This document shows, one piece after another, positions 28,864 to 36,712 of a stretch of 64,000 nucleotides of DNA. The stretch spans positions 41,550 to 105,549 of the forward strand of contig NZ_MKIO01000027.1 in NCBI RefSeq assembly GCF_001938945.1, written 5' to 3'. The notes below the pieces were generated by a model, which saw only the letters and a list, made by a program, of their open reading frames with translations, was not told the origin of the DNA and did not search any database. A program made the translations under genes and the position numbers. Positions within the stretch are counted from its first letter, which is position 1; each line of letters opens with the position of its first letter. This DNA is from Xaviernesmea rhizosphaerae (lineage in GTDB: Bacteria; Pseudomonadota; Alphaproteobacteria; Rhizobiales; Rhizobiaceae).

Positions 28864-29030
28864 CTTCTGCCGCTCTACACGAAGGCGTGAGACTGTCGTG
28901 ATATAGATGACCTTATTCCGGTCATCGTCTTCATGGAGTGAACAGTGCGTTGCGCTGCGGCCGGTTTTGCGCTGCGACAAAATGGCGTAGGCCTTCGTCG
29001 GGACAGTTATCCCTAACGGAGAAAGACCTC

Positions 29031-29636
29031 ATGCGCCTGAAAACCGCCTTCGCCGCCGCCCTGCTCGTTCTCACGGCTTCTGCCGCCAGCGCGCAGACGA
29101 TCGACGTTCCGGCCGGCACCTATGTCGCCGACAAGGCCCACACCAACCTCCTGTGGAGCGTCAGCCACTTCGGCCTGTCTCACTATATCGGCCGCTTCGA
29201 CAGCATCGACGCCAAGCTGCAGCTGGACCCGAAGGACCCGGCCAAGTCCAAGCTGGAAGTGACCGTCGATCCCAAGTCGGTCGACACCAATGACGGCGCC
29301 GCCGGCAAGGATTTCAACGCCGAAATCGCCAGCGAGATGTTCTTCGACGCCGCCAAGTTCGACAAGATCACCTTCGTTTCCAAGGAGATCAAGACGACGG
29401 GCAAGGACACCGGCACGGTGACCGGCGACCTGACCTTCCACGGCGTGACCAAGCCCGTCACGCTCGACGTGAAGCTGAACGCCGCGCTGAACCCGCATCC
29501 GATGAGCAAGAAGCCCACCGTCGGCTTCTCCGCCACCGGCACGATCAAGCGCTCCGACTTCGGCGTCACCACGCTGGTCGGCCCGGTCGGCGACGACGTC
29601 AAGCTGACGATCGAATCGGAATTCGTCGCTCAGTAA
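29031..29636 (+). CDS. YceI-family periplasmic lipocalin-like protein
   Basis: A 201-residue YceI protein with signal peptide (MRLKTAFAAALLVLTASAAS, ending AQ). The YceI fold is evident: YVADKAHTNLLWSVSHFGLS, VDPKSVDTNDG, DFNAEIASEMFFDAAKFDKI and TGDLTFHGVTKPVTLDVKL. Members bind isoprenoid chains (for example polyprenyl or ubiquinone-like) in the periplasm. The ATG at 29031 follows CGGAG. A clear hairpin follows the gene. The next gene carries a second YceI domain fused to a cytochrome b561, so both probably act on the same lipid-soluble carrier. Confidence 0.92.
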   Translation: MRLKTAFAAALLVLTASAASAQTIDVPAGTYVADKAHTNLLWSVSHFGLSHYIGRFDSIDAKLQLDPKDPAKSKLEVTVDPKSVDTNDGAAGKDFNAEIASEMFFDAAKFDKITFVSKEIKTTGKDTGTVTGDLTFHGVTKPVTLDVKLNAALNPHPMSKKPTVGFSATGTIKRSDFGVTTLVGPVGDDVKLTIESEFVAQ

Positions 29637-29647
29637 GCCTGAAATGA

Positions 29648-29683
29648 CAGATGCCCCGGTCGTGAGACAGGCCGGGGCATCTG
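29648..29683 (+). terminator. Hairpin after yceI-like gene
   Basis: Perfect 12-bp stem CAGATGCCCCGG/CCGGGGCATCTG with a 12-base loop, 11 bases after the stop codon. There is no T-run, but position and strength suggest the transcript end of the YceI gene. Confidence 0.7.
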
Positions 29684-29808
29684 CCCTCCGCCGCGCCGAC
29701 GCGCGGCCTGTCTGACGGGCCTGCGCGGCCTCCATCCCCATCCTTTCACGAACCGTCCGCTGCCCCGCCCGATGCCTCGCGCGGCCGGACAAGCTCCAGG
29801 AGAGACCG

Positions 29809-31071
29809 ATGCGTTCTTCCCATCCGACGAGCGGCCGGATCGAAGGCTACAATGCCGGGGCGATGATCCTGCATTGGGCCATTGCGCTCGCCATCTTCTT
29901 CCAGCTGGCCGTCGGCTTTTCGATGAGCCAGCTCCAGATTTTCCCGCGCGACATGCGCTTCAGCCTGATCCAGTGGCACAAGACGGTGGGCATCACCATC
30001 CTCGCGCTGACGCTGGCGCGCATTGCCTGGCGCCTGTTCAATCCGCCGCCGGCCCATGGGCCGATGCCGCGCGCCGAAGCCGCGCTGGCCGGCCTTGTGC
30101 ACGGGCTGTTCTATGCGCTGATGATCGCTGTGCCGCTTTCCGGCTGGATTCTCGTCTCGGGGTCCACCACCAAGATCCCGACGCTGCTGATGCTGTCGGA
30201 CGCGCTGCCCTGGCCCAACCTGCCGCTGCCGGCCTTCCTGCTGAACCATCAGGGCCATGAAGTCATCGAGACCGCGCATGCGGTGCTGGCCTATTCCTTC
30301 GTGGTGCTGATCGGCCTGCATGTCGCCGGCGCGCTCAAGCATTCGATCATCGACCGCGCGCCCTCCTTCTCGCGCATGCTGCCGATTGGCGGGCTGCACC
30401 GCCAGCAGGCCGCGCTGATCGCCCTGCCGGTCGCCGCCGCTGCCGCCGTGGCATTCCTCAGCGGCGGCGTCGCCATCGGCCGCTCGGGCGCTGCCCCCGC
30501 GCCTGCCGCCCAGCTTGCGCAGGCCCCGGCCCAAGCCCCTGCGGCAGCCGCCGCGCCCTCCGCTGCCGGCTGGGCCATCGACAAGGCCGCCTCCAAGCTC
30601 GGCTATTCCGTCACCTTCTCCGGCAAGACCGTCACCGGCACGGTCGGCAATTGGGACGCCGCCGTCAATTTCGATCCCGCCCAGCTTGCCCAGGCTCGCG
30701 CCGAGGTGACCGTGGACACGGCCTCGATCACCATCGACGACGCGTTTATCCGCTCCAACCTCGCCGGGGCCGATGGCTTCGACACGGCCGCCTTCCCGAA
30801 GGCGCGTGTCGAGCTCACAAGCTTCGCGAAGACGGAGACGGGCTATCTCGCCAAGGGCACGCTGACGCTGAAATCTGTCACCGCTCCGATCGCGCTGCCC
30901 TTTACCTTCGAGCAGGCCCCCGACGGCACCGCCACCGTCACCGGCACGGCCGAGCTCGACCGCGCCACCTTCCAGCTCGGCCAGCAGCAGGACGCCAAGG
31001 GCGAATGGCTGGCGCCGACCATCAAGGTCGAGCTTTCGCTGAAGGCCCGCCGGGCAGGGGCGGGGGCGTGA
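29809..31071 (+). CDS. Cytochrome b561-YceI fusion protein
   Basis: A 420-residue two-part protein. Residues ~15-195 are a cytochrome b561-type domain of four helices with candidate haem-ligand histidines in MILHWAIALAI, LIQWHKTVGITILAL, LAGLVHGLFYALMIAVPLSG and LIGLHVAGALKH. A hydrophobic segment (IALPVAAAAAVAFLSGG) and an Ala/Pro/Gln linker (~225-250) lead to a YceI domain (~250-415: AASKLGYSVTFSGKTVTGTV, DGFDTAAFPKARVELTSF, GTLTLKSVTAPIALPF). The haem domain probably exchanges electrons with a quinone or lipid bound by the YceI part in the periplasm. It lies 172 bases after the single-domain YceI gene. Confidence 0.9.
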   Translation: MRSSHPTSGRIEGYNAGAMILHWAIALAIFFQLAVGFSMSQLQIFPRDMRFSLIQWHKTVGITILALTLARIAWRLFNPPPAHGPMPRAEAALAGLVHGLFYALMIAVPLSGWILVSGSTTKIPTLLMLSDALPWPNLPLPAFLLNHQGHEVIETAHAVLAYSFVVLIGLHVAGALKHSIIDRAPSFSRMLPIGGLHRQQAALIALPVAAAAAVAFLSGGVAIGRSGAAPAPAAQLAQAPAQAPAAAAAPSAAGWAIDKAASKLGYSVTFSGKTVTGTVGNWDAAVNFDPAQLAQARAEVTVDTASITIDDAFIRSNLAGADGFDTAAFPKARVELTSFAKTETGYLAKGTLTLKSVTAPIALPFTFEQAPDGTATVTGTAELDRATFQLGQQQDAKGEWLAPTIKVELSLKARRAGAGA

Positions 31072-31135
31072 GCCTCCGACCTCAACCGGATCGCCGCGCA
31101 CATCCGAGAGCATCTCGTTTTTGCATCGGCGTTCT

Positions 31136-31165
31136 CCGAAAAGCGGTTCCCACTTTTTGGTCCGA
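31136..31165. repeat. REP-like palindrome, copy 2
   Basis: CCGAAAAGCGGTTCCCAC then TTTTTGGTCCGA: same core as the other four copies (CCGAAAA-x-CGGTT then TTTCGGTCCGA). Confidence 0.65.
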
Positions 31166-31232
31166 GGCTCGGCGCGGTCAGGCTTGCGCCCGCGCGATTC
31201 CTCCGGTCGCAGGTGGCCCTAGGTGCCGCTTA

Positions 31233-31263
31233 TCGACGATCCGCTGAACCTGCGGATCGTCGA
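31233..31263. terminator. Perfect hairpin downstream of the b561-YceI gene
   Basis: Stem TCGACGATCCGC/GCGGATCGTCGA (12 bp, no mismatch) with a seven-base loop, about 160 bases after the stop codon. No T-run. Possible transcript end. Confidence 0.5.
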
Positions 31264-31545
31264 AGGCCGTTTCGGCCACCGCATCTGCTGGCAAGCGTCC
31301 GCATGGATTGTGCCCCAGCGCCGGAGAATGCCGGCCTGATCGCACCGGGCGAAGCGCCGGAACCGATGCGTCCTTCTTTCGGCCCGACCTGACGCCAGTG
31401 GCTTTGCATGGCCGCTACGGCCACTTGTTGCGCCTCTCCCGACAGCCAAACTGACCTGGAGCACCGCCGTGACCCTGCGGCCGCCTGCCGTTGGCGCAGG
31501 CCCTCTGCTGGGGCGAGCCGGTGACCGCCGCCGCAGCCTCCAAAG

Positions 31546-31559
31546 CCCCCCCCCCCCCC
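31546..31559. repeat. Homopolymer of 14 C
   Basis: A run of 14 consecutive C bases in the gap upstream of the organosulfur cluster. A similar run of 12 C occurs at 63861-63872. Such tracts are prone to slippage and also to sequencing error. Confidence 0.9.
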
Positions 31560-31739
31560 AGAGCCCCGTCCCGCCGCGCCATGCCCACGCGCCATGACGC
31601 CCGATCGCCATCGGCAGCCTGCATTTTTCACGCGGACGCCGCGTCGCGAAAAATAAACGCGGGCCGCGCCGTCGATTTAGAACGGCCGAATTTGTTTTAC
31701 CACAAAATCTATAGATAATTGTCACAACAGGAGACGCTC

Positions 31740-32348
31740 ATGAACATTGTCGCCATCAACGGCAGCACAAGCAAGCCATCGCGCACGGGGGATGTGGTCA
31801 CCATCCTGGCGGATGCCGTCAGCCGGCGTCTGTCCGCCCCGGTCGATCGGGTGGATCTGGCTGATGCGGCCCCCGTGCTGTTTCGGGCGCTGAAAAGCGA
31901 CGGGCTGGATGCCGAGGGTCGGGCGATCATCGACAAGGTCGAGACGGCGGACGTCCTGATCGTGGCGTCGCCGGTCTACCGCGCGTCCTACACCGGAGCG
32001 CTCAAGCATCTGTTCGATCTGGTGGATTACCGGCTGTTTTCCGGCAAGATCGTGGTGCTAGCCGCCACCGGCGGCACGCCGCTGCACGGGCTGATGATCG
32101 ACCATCAGCTGCGCCCGCTCTTCGCCTTCTTCAACACCATCGTCGTCCCAACCTCGATCTATGCGACGGTCGCCGATTTCGTCGATCACCGCCTCGTCAA
32201 TGACGCCGTCGCCGCCCGTGTCGAGCGCGTCGCGGAAGAGGTGCAGGCGCTCGCCGGGCGGCTGGGTCCGGCCGCGCAGCCCGACGGGAAGCCGGTCCGG
32301 CCTTTCGGGACGGTCCAGAAGGACAGCAGAGATCTGGTGCATCCATAG
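31740..32348 (+). CDS. NADPH-dependent FMN reductase (MsuE/SsuE type)
   Basis: A 202-residue flavodoxin-like FMN reductase. The N-terminal MNIVAINGSTSKPSRTG contains the phosphate-binding GSxxxxSRT motif and VASPVYRASYTGALKHLFDL the flavin-contact region. It supplies reduced FMN to two-component monooxygenases. It starts behind CAGGAGACGCTC and is followed 50 bases later by the SfnG-like monooxygenase, its expected partner. It is the first gene of the organosulfur cluster. Confidence 0.9.
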   Translation: MNIVAINGSTSKPSRTGDVVTILADAVSRRLSAPVDRVDLADAAPVLFRALKSDGLDAEGRAIIDKVETADVLIVASPVYRASYTGALKHLFDLVDYRLFSGKIVVLAATGGTPLHGLMIDHQLRPLFAFFNTIVVPTSIYATVADFVDHRLVNDAVAARVERVAEEVQALAGRLGPAAQPDGKPVRPFGTVQKDSRDLVHP

Positions 32349-32398
32349 GCCGGCCGCCCGCGCAGCCCGCCCATTCTTTATCCAAGGGAGAATCTGAC

Positions 32399-33502
32399 AT
32401 GACCTGGAGCAATCGAGACGCGCTGAAATTCGCTTACTGGGTGCCGAATGTTTCCGGCGGCCTGGTGATCTCGAACATCGAGCAGCGTACCTCCTGGACC
32501 ATCGACTATAACAGGGAGCTGGCCCGGATCGCCGAAAAGGCGGGCTTCGACTATGCGCTGAGCCAGATCCGTTTCACCGCCGGCTATGGCGCGGAGTATC
32601 AGCACGAGTCGGTCTCCTTCAGCCATGCGCTGGCGGCGGCAACGACGAAGCTGACGGTGATTGCCGCCATCCTGCCGGGCCCCTGGAACCCGACGCTGGC
32701 CGCCAAGCAGATCGCCACCATCAACCATCTGACCAATGGCCGTATCGCCGTCAACGTGGTCAGCGGCTGGTTCCGCGGCGAGTTCAAGGCCATCGGCGAG
32801 CACTGGCTCGACCATGACGAGCGCTACCGCCGCTCCGAGGAATTCATCCGGGCGCTGCGCGGGATCTGGACACAAGACAACTTCACCTTCCGCGGTGATT
32901 TCTACCGCTTCGACAATTATTCGCTGAAGCCGAAGCCGATCGATCCGCAGCCGGAAATCTTCCAGGGCGGCTCCTCGCGCGCCGCGCGTGACATGGCGGT
33001 CCGCGTCTCCGACTGGTACTTCACCAATGGCAACACGCCGGAGGGTCTGGCCAAGCAGGTGGACGATATCAGGGAAAAGGCGAAGGAAAACGGCCACGCC
33101 GTCAAGATCGGCGTCAATGCCTTCGCGATCGTGCGCGAGACCGAGGAAGAGGCCCGCGCCGTTCTGAACGAAATCGTCGAGAAGGCCAATCCCGAGGCGG
33201 TCAACGCCTTCGGCCATGAGGTGAAGAATGCCGGCAAGGCCTCGCCCGAGGGCGAAGGCAACTGGGCGAAATCCTCCTTCGAGGATCTGGTGCAGTATAA
33301 TGACGGCTTCCGCTCCAACCTGATCGGCACGCCGCGCCAGGTGGCCGAACGCATCGTCGCGCTGAAGCGCGCGGGCGCCGACCTGATCCTGCTCGGCTTC
33401 CTGCACTTCCAGGAGGAAGTCGCCTATTTCGGCGAGCATGTCATTCCGCTGGTGCGCGAGCTCGAGCAGCAGGAAGCGACGGCGGCGATCGCGGCCGAAT
33501 AG
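32399..33502 (+). CDS. sfnG: FMNH2-dependent dimethyl sulfone monooxygenase (SfnG-like)
   Basis: A 367-residue luciferase-like monooxygenase. The start KFAYWVPNVSGGLVISNIEQ and AAILPGPWNPTLAAKQIATI, VNVVSGWFRGEFKAIGEHWL and IFQGGSSRAARDMA match the SfnG/SsuD group; the first of these is typical of SfnG. The reaction expected is oxidation of dimethyl sulfone with FMNH2 and O2 to methanesulfinate and formaldehyde, giving sulfur for growth. It depends on the FMN reductase just upstream. The downstream SfnB-like gene strengthens the sulfone assignment. A related alkanesulfonate specificity cannot be excluded. Confidence 0.85.
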   Translation: MTWSNRDALKFAYWVPNVSGGLVISNIEQRTSWTIDYNRELARIAEKAGFDYALSQIRFTAGYGAEYQHESVSFSHALAAATTKLTVIAAILPGPWNPTLAAKQIATINHLTNGRIAVNVVSGWFRGEFKAIGEHWLDHDERYRRSEEFIRALRGIWTQDNFTFRGDFYRFDNYSLKPKPIDPQPEIFQGGSSRAARDMAVRVSDWYFTNGNTPEGLAKQVDDIREKAKENGHAVKIGVNAFAIVRETEEEARAVLNEIVEKANPEAVNAFGHEVKNAGKASPEGEGNWAKSSFEDLVQYNDGFRSNLIGTPRQVAERIVALKRAGADLILLGFLHFQEEVAYFGEHVIPLVRELEQQEATAAIAAE

Positions 33503-33704
33503 GCCCGGGACCTTCCGGGCGCTGGCAAACGTCTGGCGCCCAGGACCGGCACCCCCCAACACAGTCAAAGACAGGAAAGGCGACGAACGACGTGGCATCA
33601 CCCGATGCCGCGACCGGGCGCGGCTTGCCTGCGGGGCGCCGCATAGCCGCAAACGATCGAGGCCCGCTCGCCCCTGCGCCCTCACGCAAGGCGAGCGGCG
33701 GGAC

Positions 33705-34655
33705 ATGAGCAACCGAACCAGAACTGTTGAGCGAAACATGAGCCCATTTCTGCCCGCCTTTTCGCATTTCGGCAGCCTGCCCTTGCCGTCCGAGATCGTC
33801 GAGCATCTGCTCGACAGGTCGGCCGAGCGCAGCGCTCAGCGCGAGCGGCAGGCAGCGACCGGCCCCGCGCCGGTGCTGGCGCTTGAGGACATCACCCTGT
33901 CCTTCGGCGGTGTCACCGCGCTGTCGGGCGTGGATCTTTCGGTTCGTTCCGGCGAGATCAAGGCGATCATCGGGCCCAACGGCGCGGGAAAGAGCTCGCT
34001 CATCAATGTCATCAGCGGGATCTACCGCCCGGATCGTGGCTCGGTGGCGATCGATGGCAGGCGCCTGCGCTCGGTGCCGACTGAGCGTCTGGCCTCGCTC
34101 GGCATTGCCCGGACGTTCCAGAATCTGGCGCTGTTCAAGGGGCTGAGCGTGATCGACAACATCGCCACCGGCCGCGCCTATCGCAGCCGCACCTCGTTCC
34201 TGTCGCAGATCGCCGGCCTGCCGGCGGCCCGGCGCGAGCGGGAGGCGGCGCGCGAACGCGCCCGGCAGCTGATCGCCTTCCTGCATCTCGACGCCTATGC
34301 CGACCGTCTGGCCGGCGCGCTGCCCTATGGCGTGCTCAAACGCATCGAGCTCGCCCGGGCGCTGGCCGCCGAACCGCGCCTCCTGCTGCTCGACGAGCCC
34401 ATGGCCGGCATGACGGTGACGGAGAAGAACGAGCTTGCGGAATTCATCGCCGCCGCGCGGCGCGAATTCGGCCTGACGGTGGTGCTGATCGAGCATGATA
34501 TCGGCATCGTCATGGCGCTGTCCGACAGCATCGCCGTGCTCGATTACGGCCGCAAGATCGCCGATGGCGCGCCGGCCGAGATCGCCGCCGACCAGAAGGT
34601 CATCGACGCCTATCTCGGCGTCGCGCCGGAAAACGAAAACGGGGACGGGATCTGA
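33705..34655 (+). CDS. HAAT ABC importer ATPase (LivG-like), sulfur cluster
   Basis: A 316-residue ATPase of the branched-chain-amino-acid/urea (HAAT) class with a ~50-residue N-terminal extension before the core (LALEDITLSFGGVTALSGVD). Walker A is GPNGAGKSS, Walker B LLLLDEPMAGM. The signature is weak (ALPYGVLKRIELARAL, where LSYG/LPYG is usual in this class). The C-terminal IVMALSDSIAVLDYGRKIAD is typical of LivG. Start at 33705 is uncertain; 33738 is an alternative. Its stop overlaps the next permease gene. Found between sulfone-oxidation genes, it probably powers uptake of an organosulfur compound. Confidence 0.9.
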   Translation: MSNRTRTVERNMSPFLPAFSHFGSLPLPSEIVEHLLDRSAERSAQRERQAATGPAPVLALEDITLSFGGVTALSGVDLSVRSGEIKAIIGPNGAGKSSLINVISGIYRPDRGSVAIDGRRLRSVPTERLASLGIARTFQNLALFKGLSVIDNIATGRAYRSRTSFLSQIAGLPAARREREAARERARQLIAFLHLDAYADRLAGALPYGVLKRIELARALAAEPRLLLLDEPMAGMTVTEKNELAEFIAAARREFGLTVVLIEHDIGIVMALSDSIAVLDYGRKIADGAPAEIAADQKVIDAYLGVAPENENGDGI

Positions 34656-35551
34656 TGGCCGGCTTCGACGGATTGTTCTTCACCGAGGTGCTCGTCGGCG
34701 GGCTCCTGTCCGGCGTCATGTATTCGCTGGTCGCGATCGGCTTCGTGCTGATCTACAAGACCTCGGGCGTGCTCAATTTCTCGCAAGGCGCGCTGCTGCT
34801 CTTCGCCGCGCTGACCTTTGTCAGCCTGGTCGAGCGCGGCGTCCCCTTCGCGCTCGCCTTCCTCGTCACGTTCGCCATCATGGTGGTGATCGGCATCGCC
34901 ATCGAGCGCACAGTGCTGCGTCCGCTGACCAACAAGCCGCCGATTACGCTGTTCATGGCCACGCTCGGCCTCTCCTACATCATCGAAGGCGCGGCGCAAC
35001 TGCTCTGGGGCACGCAGGTCCATGCGCTCGATCTCGGCATCGAGGATGTGCCCTATGACATTGCCGGCGTCTTCATCAGCCAGTTCGACGTTTTTGCCGC
35101 GCTGACGGCTGCGGCCATGGTCGGCCTGCTCTCGGCCTTCTTCCGCTATACCCGCATCGGGCTCGGTTTCCGCGCGGTGGCCGACGACCAGCTGGCGGCG
35201 CTCGCCGTGGGGCTGAAGCTGCCCTGGATCTGGGCCAGCGTCTGGGCGGCCGCCGGCCTGATCGCGCTCGTCGCCGGCCTGCTCTGGGGCGCGCGGCTCG
35301 GGGTGCAGTTCTCGCTGTCGCTGGTGGTGCTGAAAGCGCTGCCCGTGCTGGTGCTCGGCGGTTTCGACAGCATCCTCGGCGCCATCCTCGGCGGCCTGCT
35401 GATCGGCGCATCGGAGAAGCTCGCGGAGGTTTATCTCGGCGATTACTTCGGCGGCGGCATCGAAAGCTGGTTCGCCTATGTCGTGGCGCTCGCCTTCCTC
35501 CTCATCCGTCCCTCCGGCCTGTTCGGCCAGAAGCTCGTCGAAAGAGTGTGA
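34655..35551 (+). CDS. HAAT ABC importer permease (LivH-like)
   Basis: A 298-residue permease with ~8 helices. LVGGLLSGVMYSLVAIGFVL and YKTSGVLNFSQGALLLFAAL at the N terminus are the LivH hallmark. The ATG lies within the ATPase stop region (TGATGG), a one-base overlap. It forms the channel with the LivM-like protein encoded next. The neighbours indicate an organosulfur substrate rather than branched-chain amino acids. Confidence 0.92.
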   Translation: MAGFDGLFFTEVLVGGLLSGVMYSLVAIGFVLIYKTSGVLNFSQGALLLFAALTFVSLVERGVPFALAFLVTFAIMVVIGIAIERTVLRPLTNKPPITLFMATLGLSYIIEGAAQLLWGTQVHALDLGIEDVPYDIAGVFISQFDVFAALTAAAMVGLLSAFFRYTRIGLGFRAVADDQLAALAVGLKLPWIWASVWAAAGLIALVAGLLWGARLGVQFSLSLVVLKALPVLVLGGFDSILGAILGGLLIGASEKLAEVYLGDYFGGGIESWFAYVVALAFLLIRPSGLFGQKLVERV

Positions 35552-35554
35552 CCC

Positions 35555-36604
35555 ATGAGCATCATCACGCTTCCTCTTCCGTCGTCCGCCGGCCTTGTCC
35601 TGACACCGAAGGCGCTGGGGATCGCCGCGCTTCTCGTCGTCGCCTATGGCGTCGTGCCCTTCGTCGGCTCGTCCTATGTGTTCGAGGCGCTGCTCCTGCC
35701 CTTCCTGGCGCTCAGCCTCGCCGGCGTCGGGCTCAATATCCTGACGGGCTATGCGGGCCAGGTCTCGCTCGGCTCCGCCGCCTTCATGGCCGTCGGCGCG
35801 TTTGCGGCCTATAATTTCAACCTGCGGGTCGAGGACCTGCCGCTGATCGTCAGCCTGGTGCTGGCAGGCCTCTCAGCGGCGGCGGTGGGCATCGTCTTCG
35901 GCCTGCCGAGCCTGCGCCTGCGCGGCTTCTATCTGGCGGTGTCGACGCTGGCCGCGCAGTTTTTCGTTCAATGGGTGCTGACGAAATTCTCCTGGTTCTC
36001 CAACAATTCCGCCTCCGGCGTGATCGATGCGCCGCCGCTGACCATCGCGGGCCTCTCCTTTGAGGGGCCGGTCGGGCGCTATCTCTTCGCGCTTGCGATT
36101 GTCACCGTGCTGACCTTCCTCGCCCATCGCCTGGTGACCTCGCAGACCGGCAGCAACCTGATCGCCGTGCGGGACAATGAGACGGCGGCGCGCATTATCG
36201 GCGTGCCGGTGCTGAAGACCAAGCTGCTCGCCTTCGCGGTCTCCTCCTTCATCATCGGGGTCGCCGGCGCGCTCTGGGCCTTCGCCTATCTGCGCACGGT
36301 GGAGCCGGCCGGCTTCAATCTCGACCGCTCCTTCCAGATCCTGTTCATCGTCATCATCGGCGGCCTTGCCACCATTCGCGGCGCCTTTCTCGGCGCCGGG
36401 CTGATCGTGGTCTTCCCGCTCGTCCTGTCGCGGGCCGGCGCCTTTGTCTTCGGCGACATCTTCGATTCCGGCGTGCTCGACATGACCCAGCGCATCGTGC
36501 TCGGCGCGCTGATCATCGCCTTCCTGATCCTGGAGCCGGATGGTCTCTCGGCCCTTCTGGACCGGCTCAGGCACCGTTTCGCGGCCGTCTTCGGACGGGC
36601 TTGA
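35555..36604 (+). CDS. HAAT ABC importer permease (LivM-like)
   Basis: A 349-residue permease. LAGVGLNILTGYAGQVSLGS followed by AAFMAVGAFAAY is the conserved LivM segment, and GLPSLRLRGFYLAVSTLA and IIGGLATIRGAFLGAGLIVV support it. It begins three bases after the LivH-like gene and completes the membrane part of the importer. A 108-bp gap follows before the binding-protein gene. Confidence 0.92.
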   Translation: MSIITLPLPSSAGLVLTPKALGIAALLVVAYGVVPFVGSSYVFEALLLPFLALSLAGVGLNILTGYAGQVSLGSAAFMAVGAFAAYNFNLRVEDLPLIVSLVLAGLSAAAVGIVFGLPSLRLRGFYLAVSTLAAQFFVQWVLTKFSWFSNNSASGVIDAPPLTIAGLSFEGPVGRYLFALAIVTVLTFLAHRLVTSQTGSNLIAVRDNETAARIIGVPVLKTKLLAFAVSSFIIGVAGALWAFAYLRTVEPAGFNLDRSFQILFIVIIGGLATIRGAFLGAGLIVVFPLVLSRAGAFVFGDIFDSGVLDMTQRIVLGALIIAFLILEPDGLSALLDRLRHRFAAVFGRA

Positions 36605-36712
36605 GAAAGAGGGGCGTCAAAGCGCCGCCCCACCGACAGACCGACATCCAAACCCTAACACCCCACGGCAGCGGCGCGCACCGCCCTGCCGAACAGAGGA
36701 GCCTTGCCTGAC

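Larger units (their letters stand above)
31072..31739. other. 668-bp gap with REP-like unit, hairpin and poly-C tract
   Basis: No convincing gene. It contains REP-like copy 2 (31136-31165), a hairpin at 31233-31263 and a run of 14 C at 31546-31559. A minus-strand frame of 168 codons crosses the poly-C tract but is low-complexity (Gly/Arg-rich) and without recognisable domains. The AT-rich last ~100 bases are the likely promoter of the organosulfur cluster. Confidence 0.5.

Noticed and set aside
31219..31725. 168-codon minus-strand frame in the gap before the organosulfur cluster
   Set aside because: Passes through the poly-C tract (giving poly-Gly), has no ribosome site or family similarity that I can recognise.
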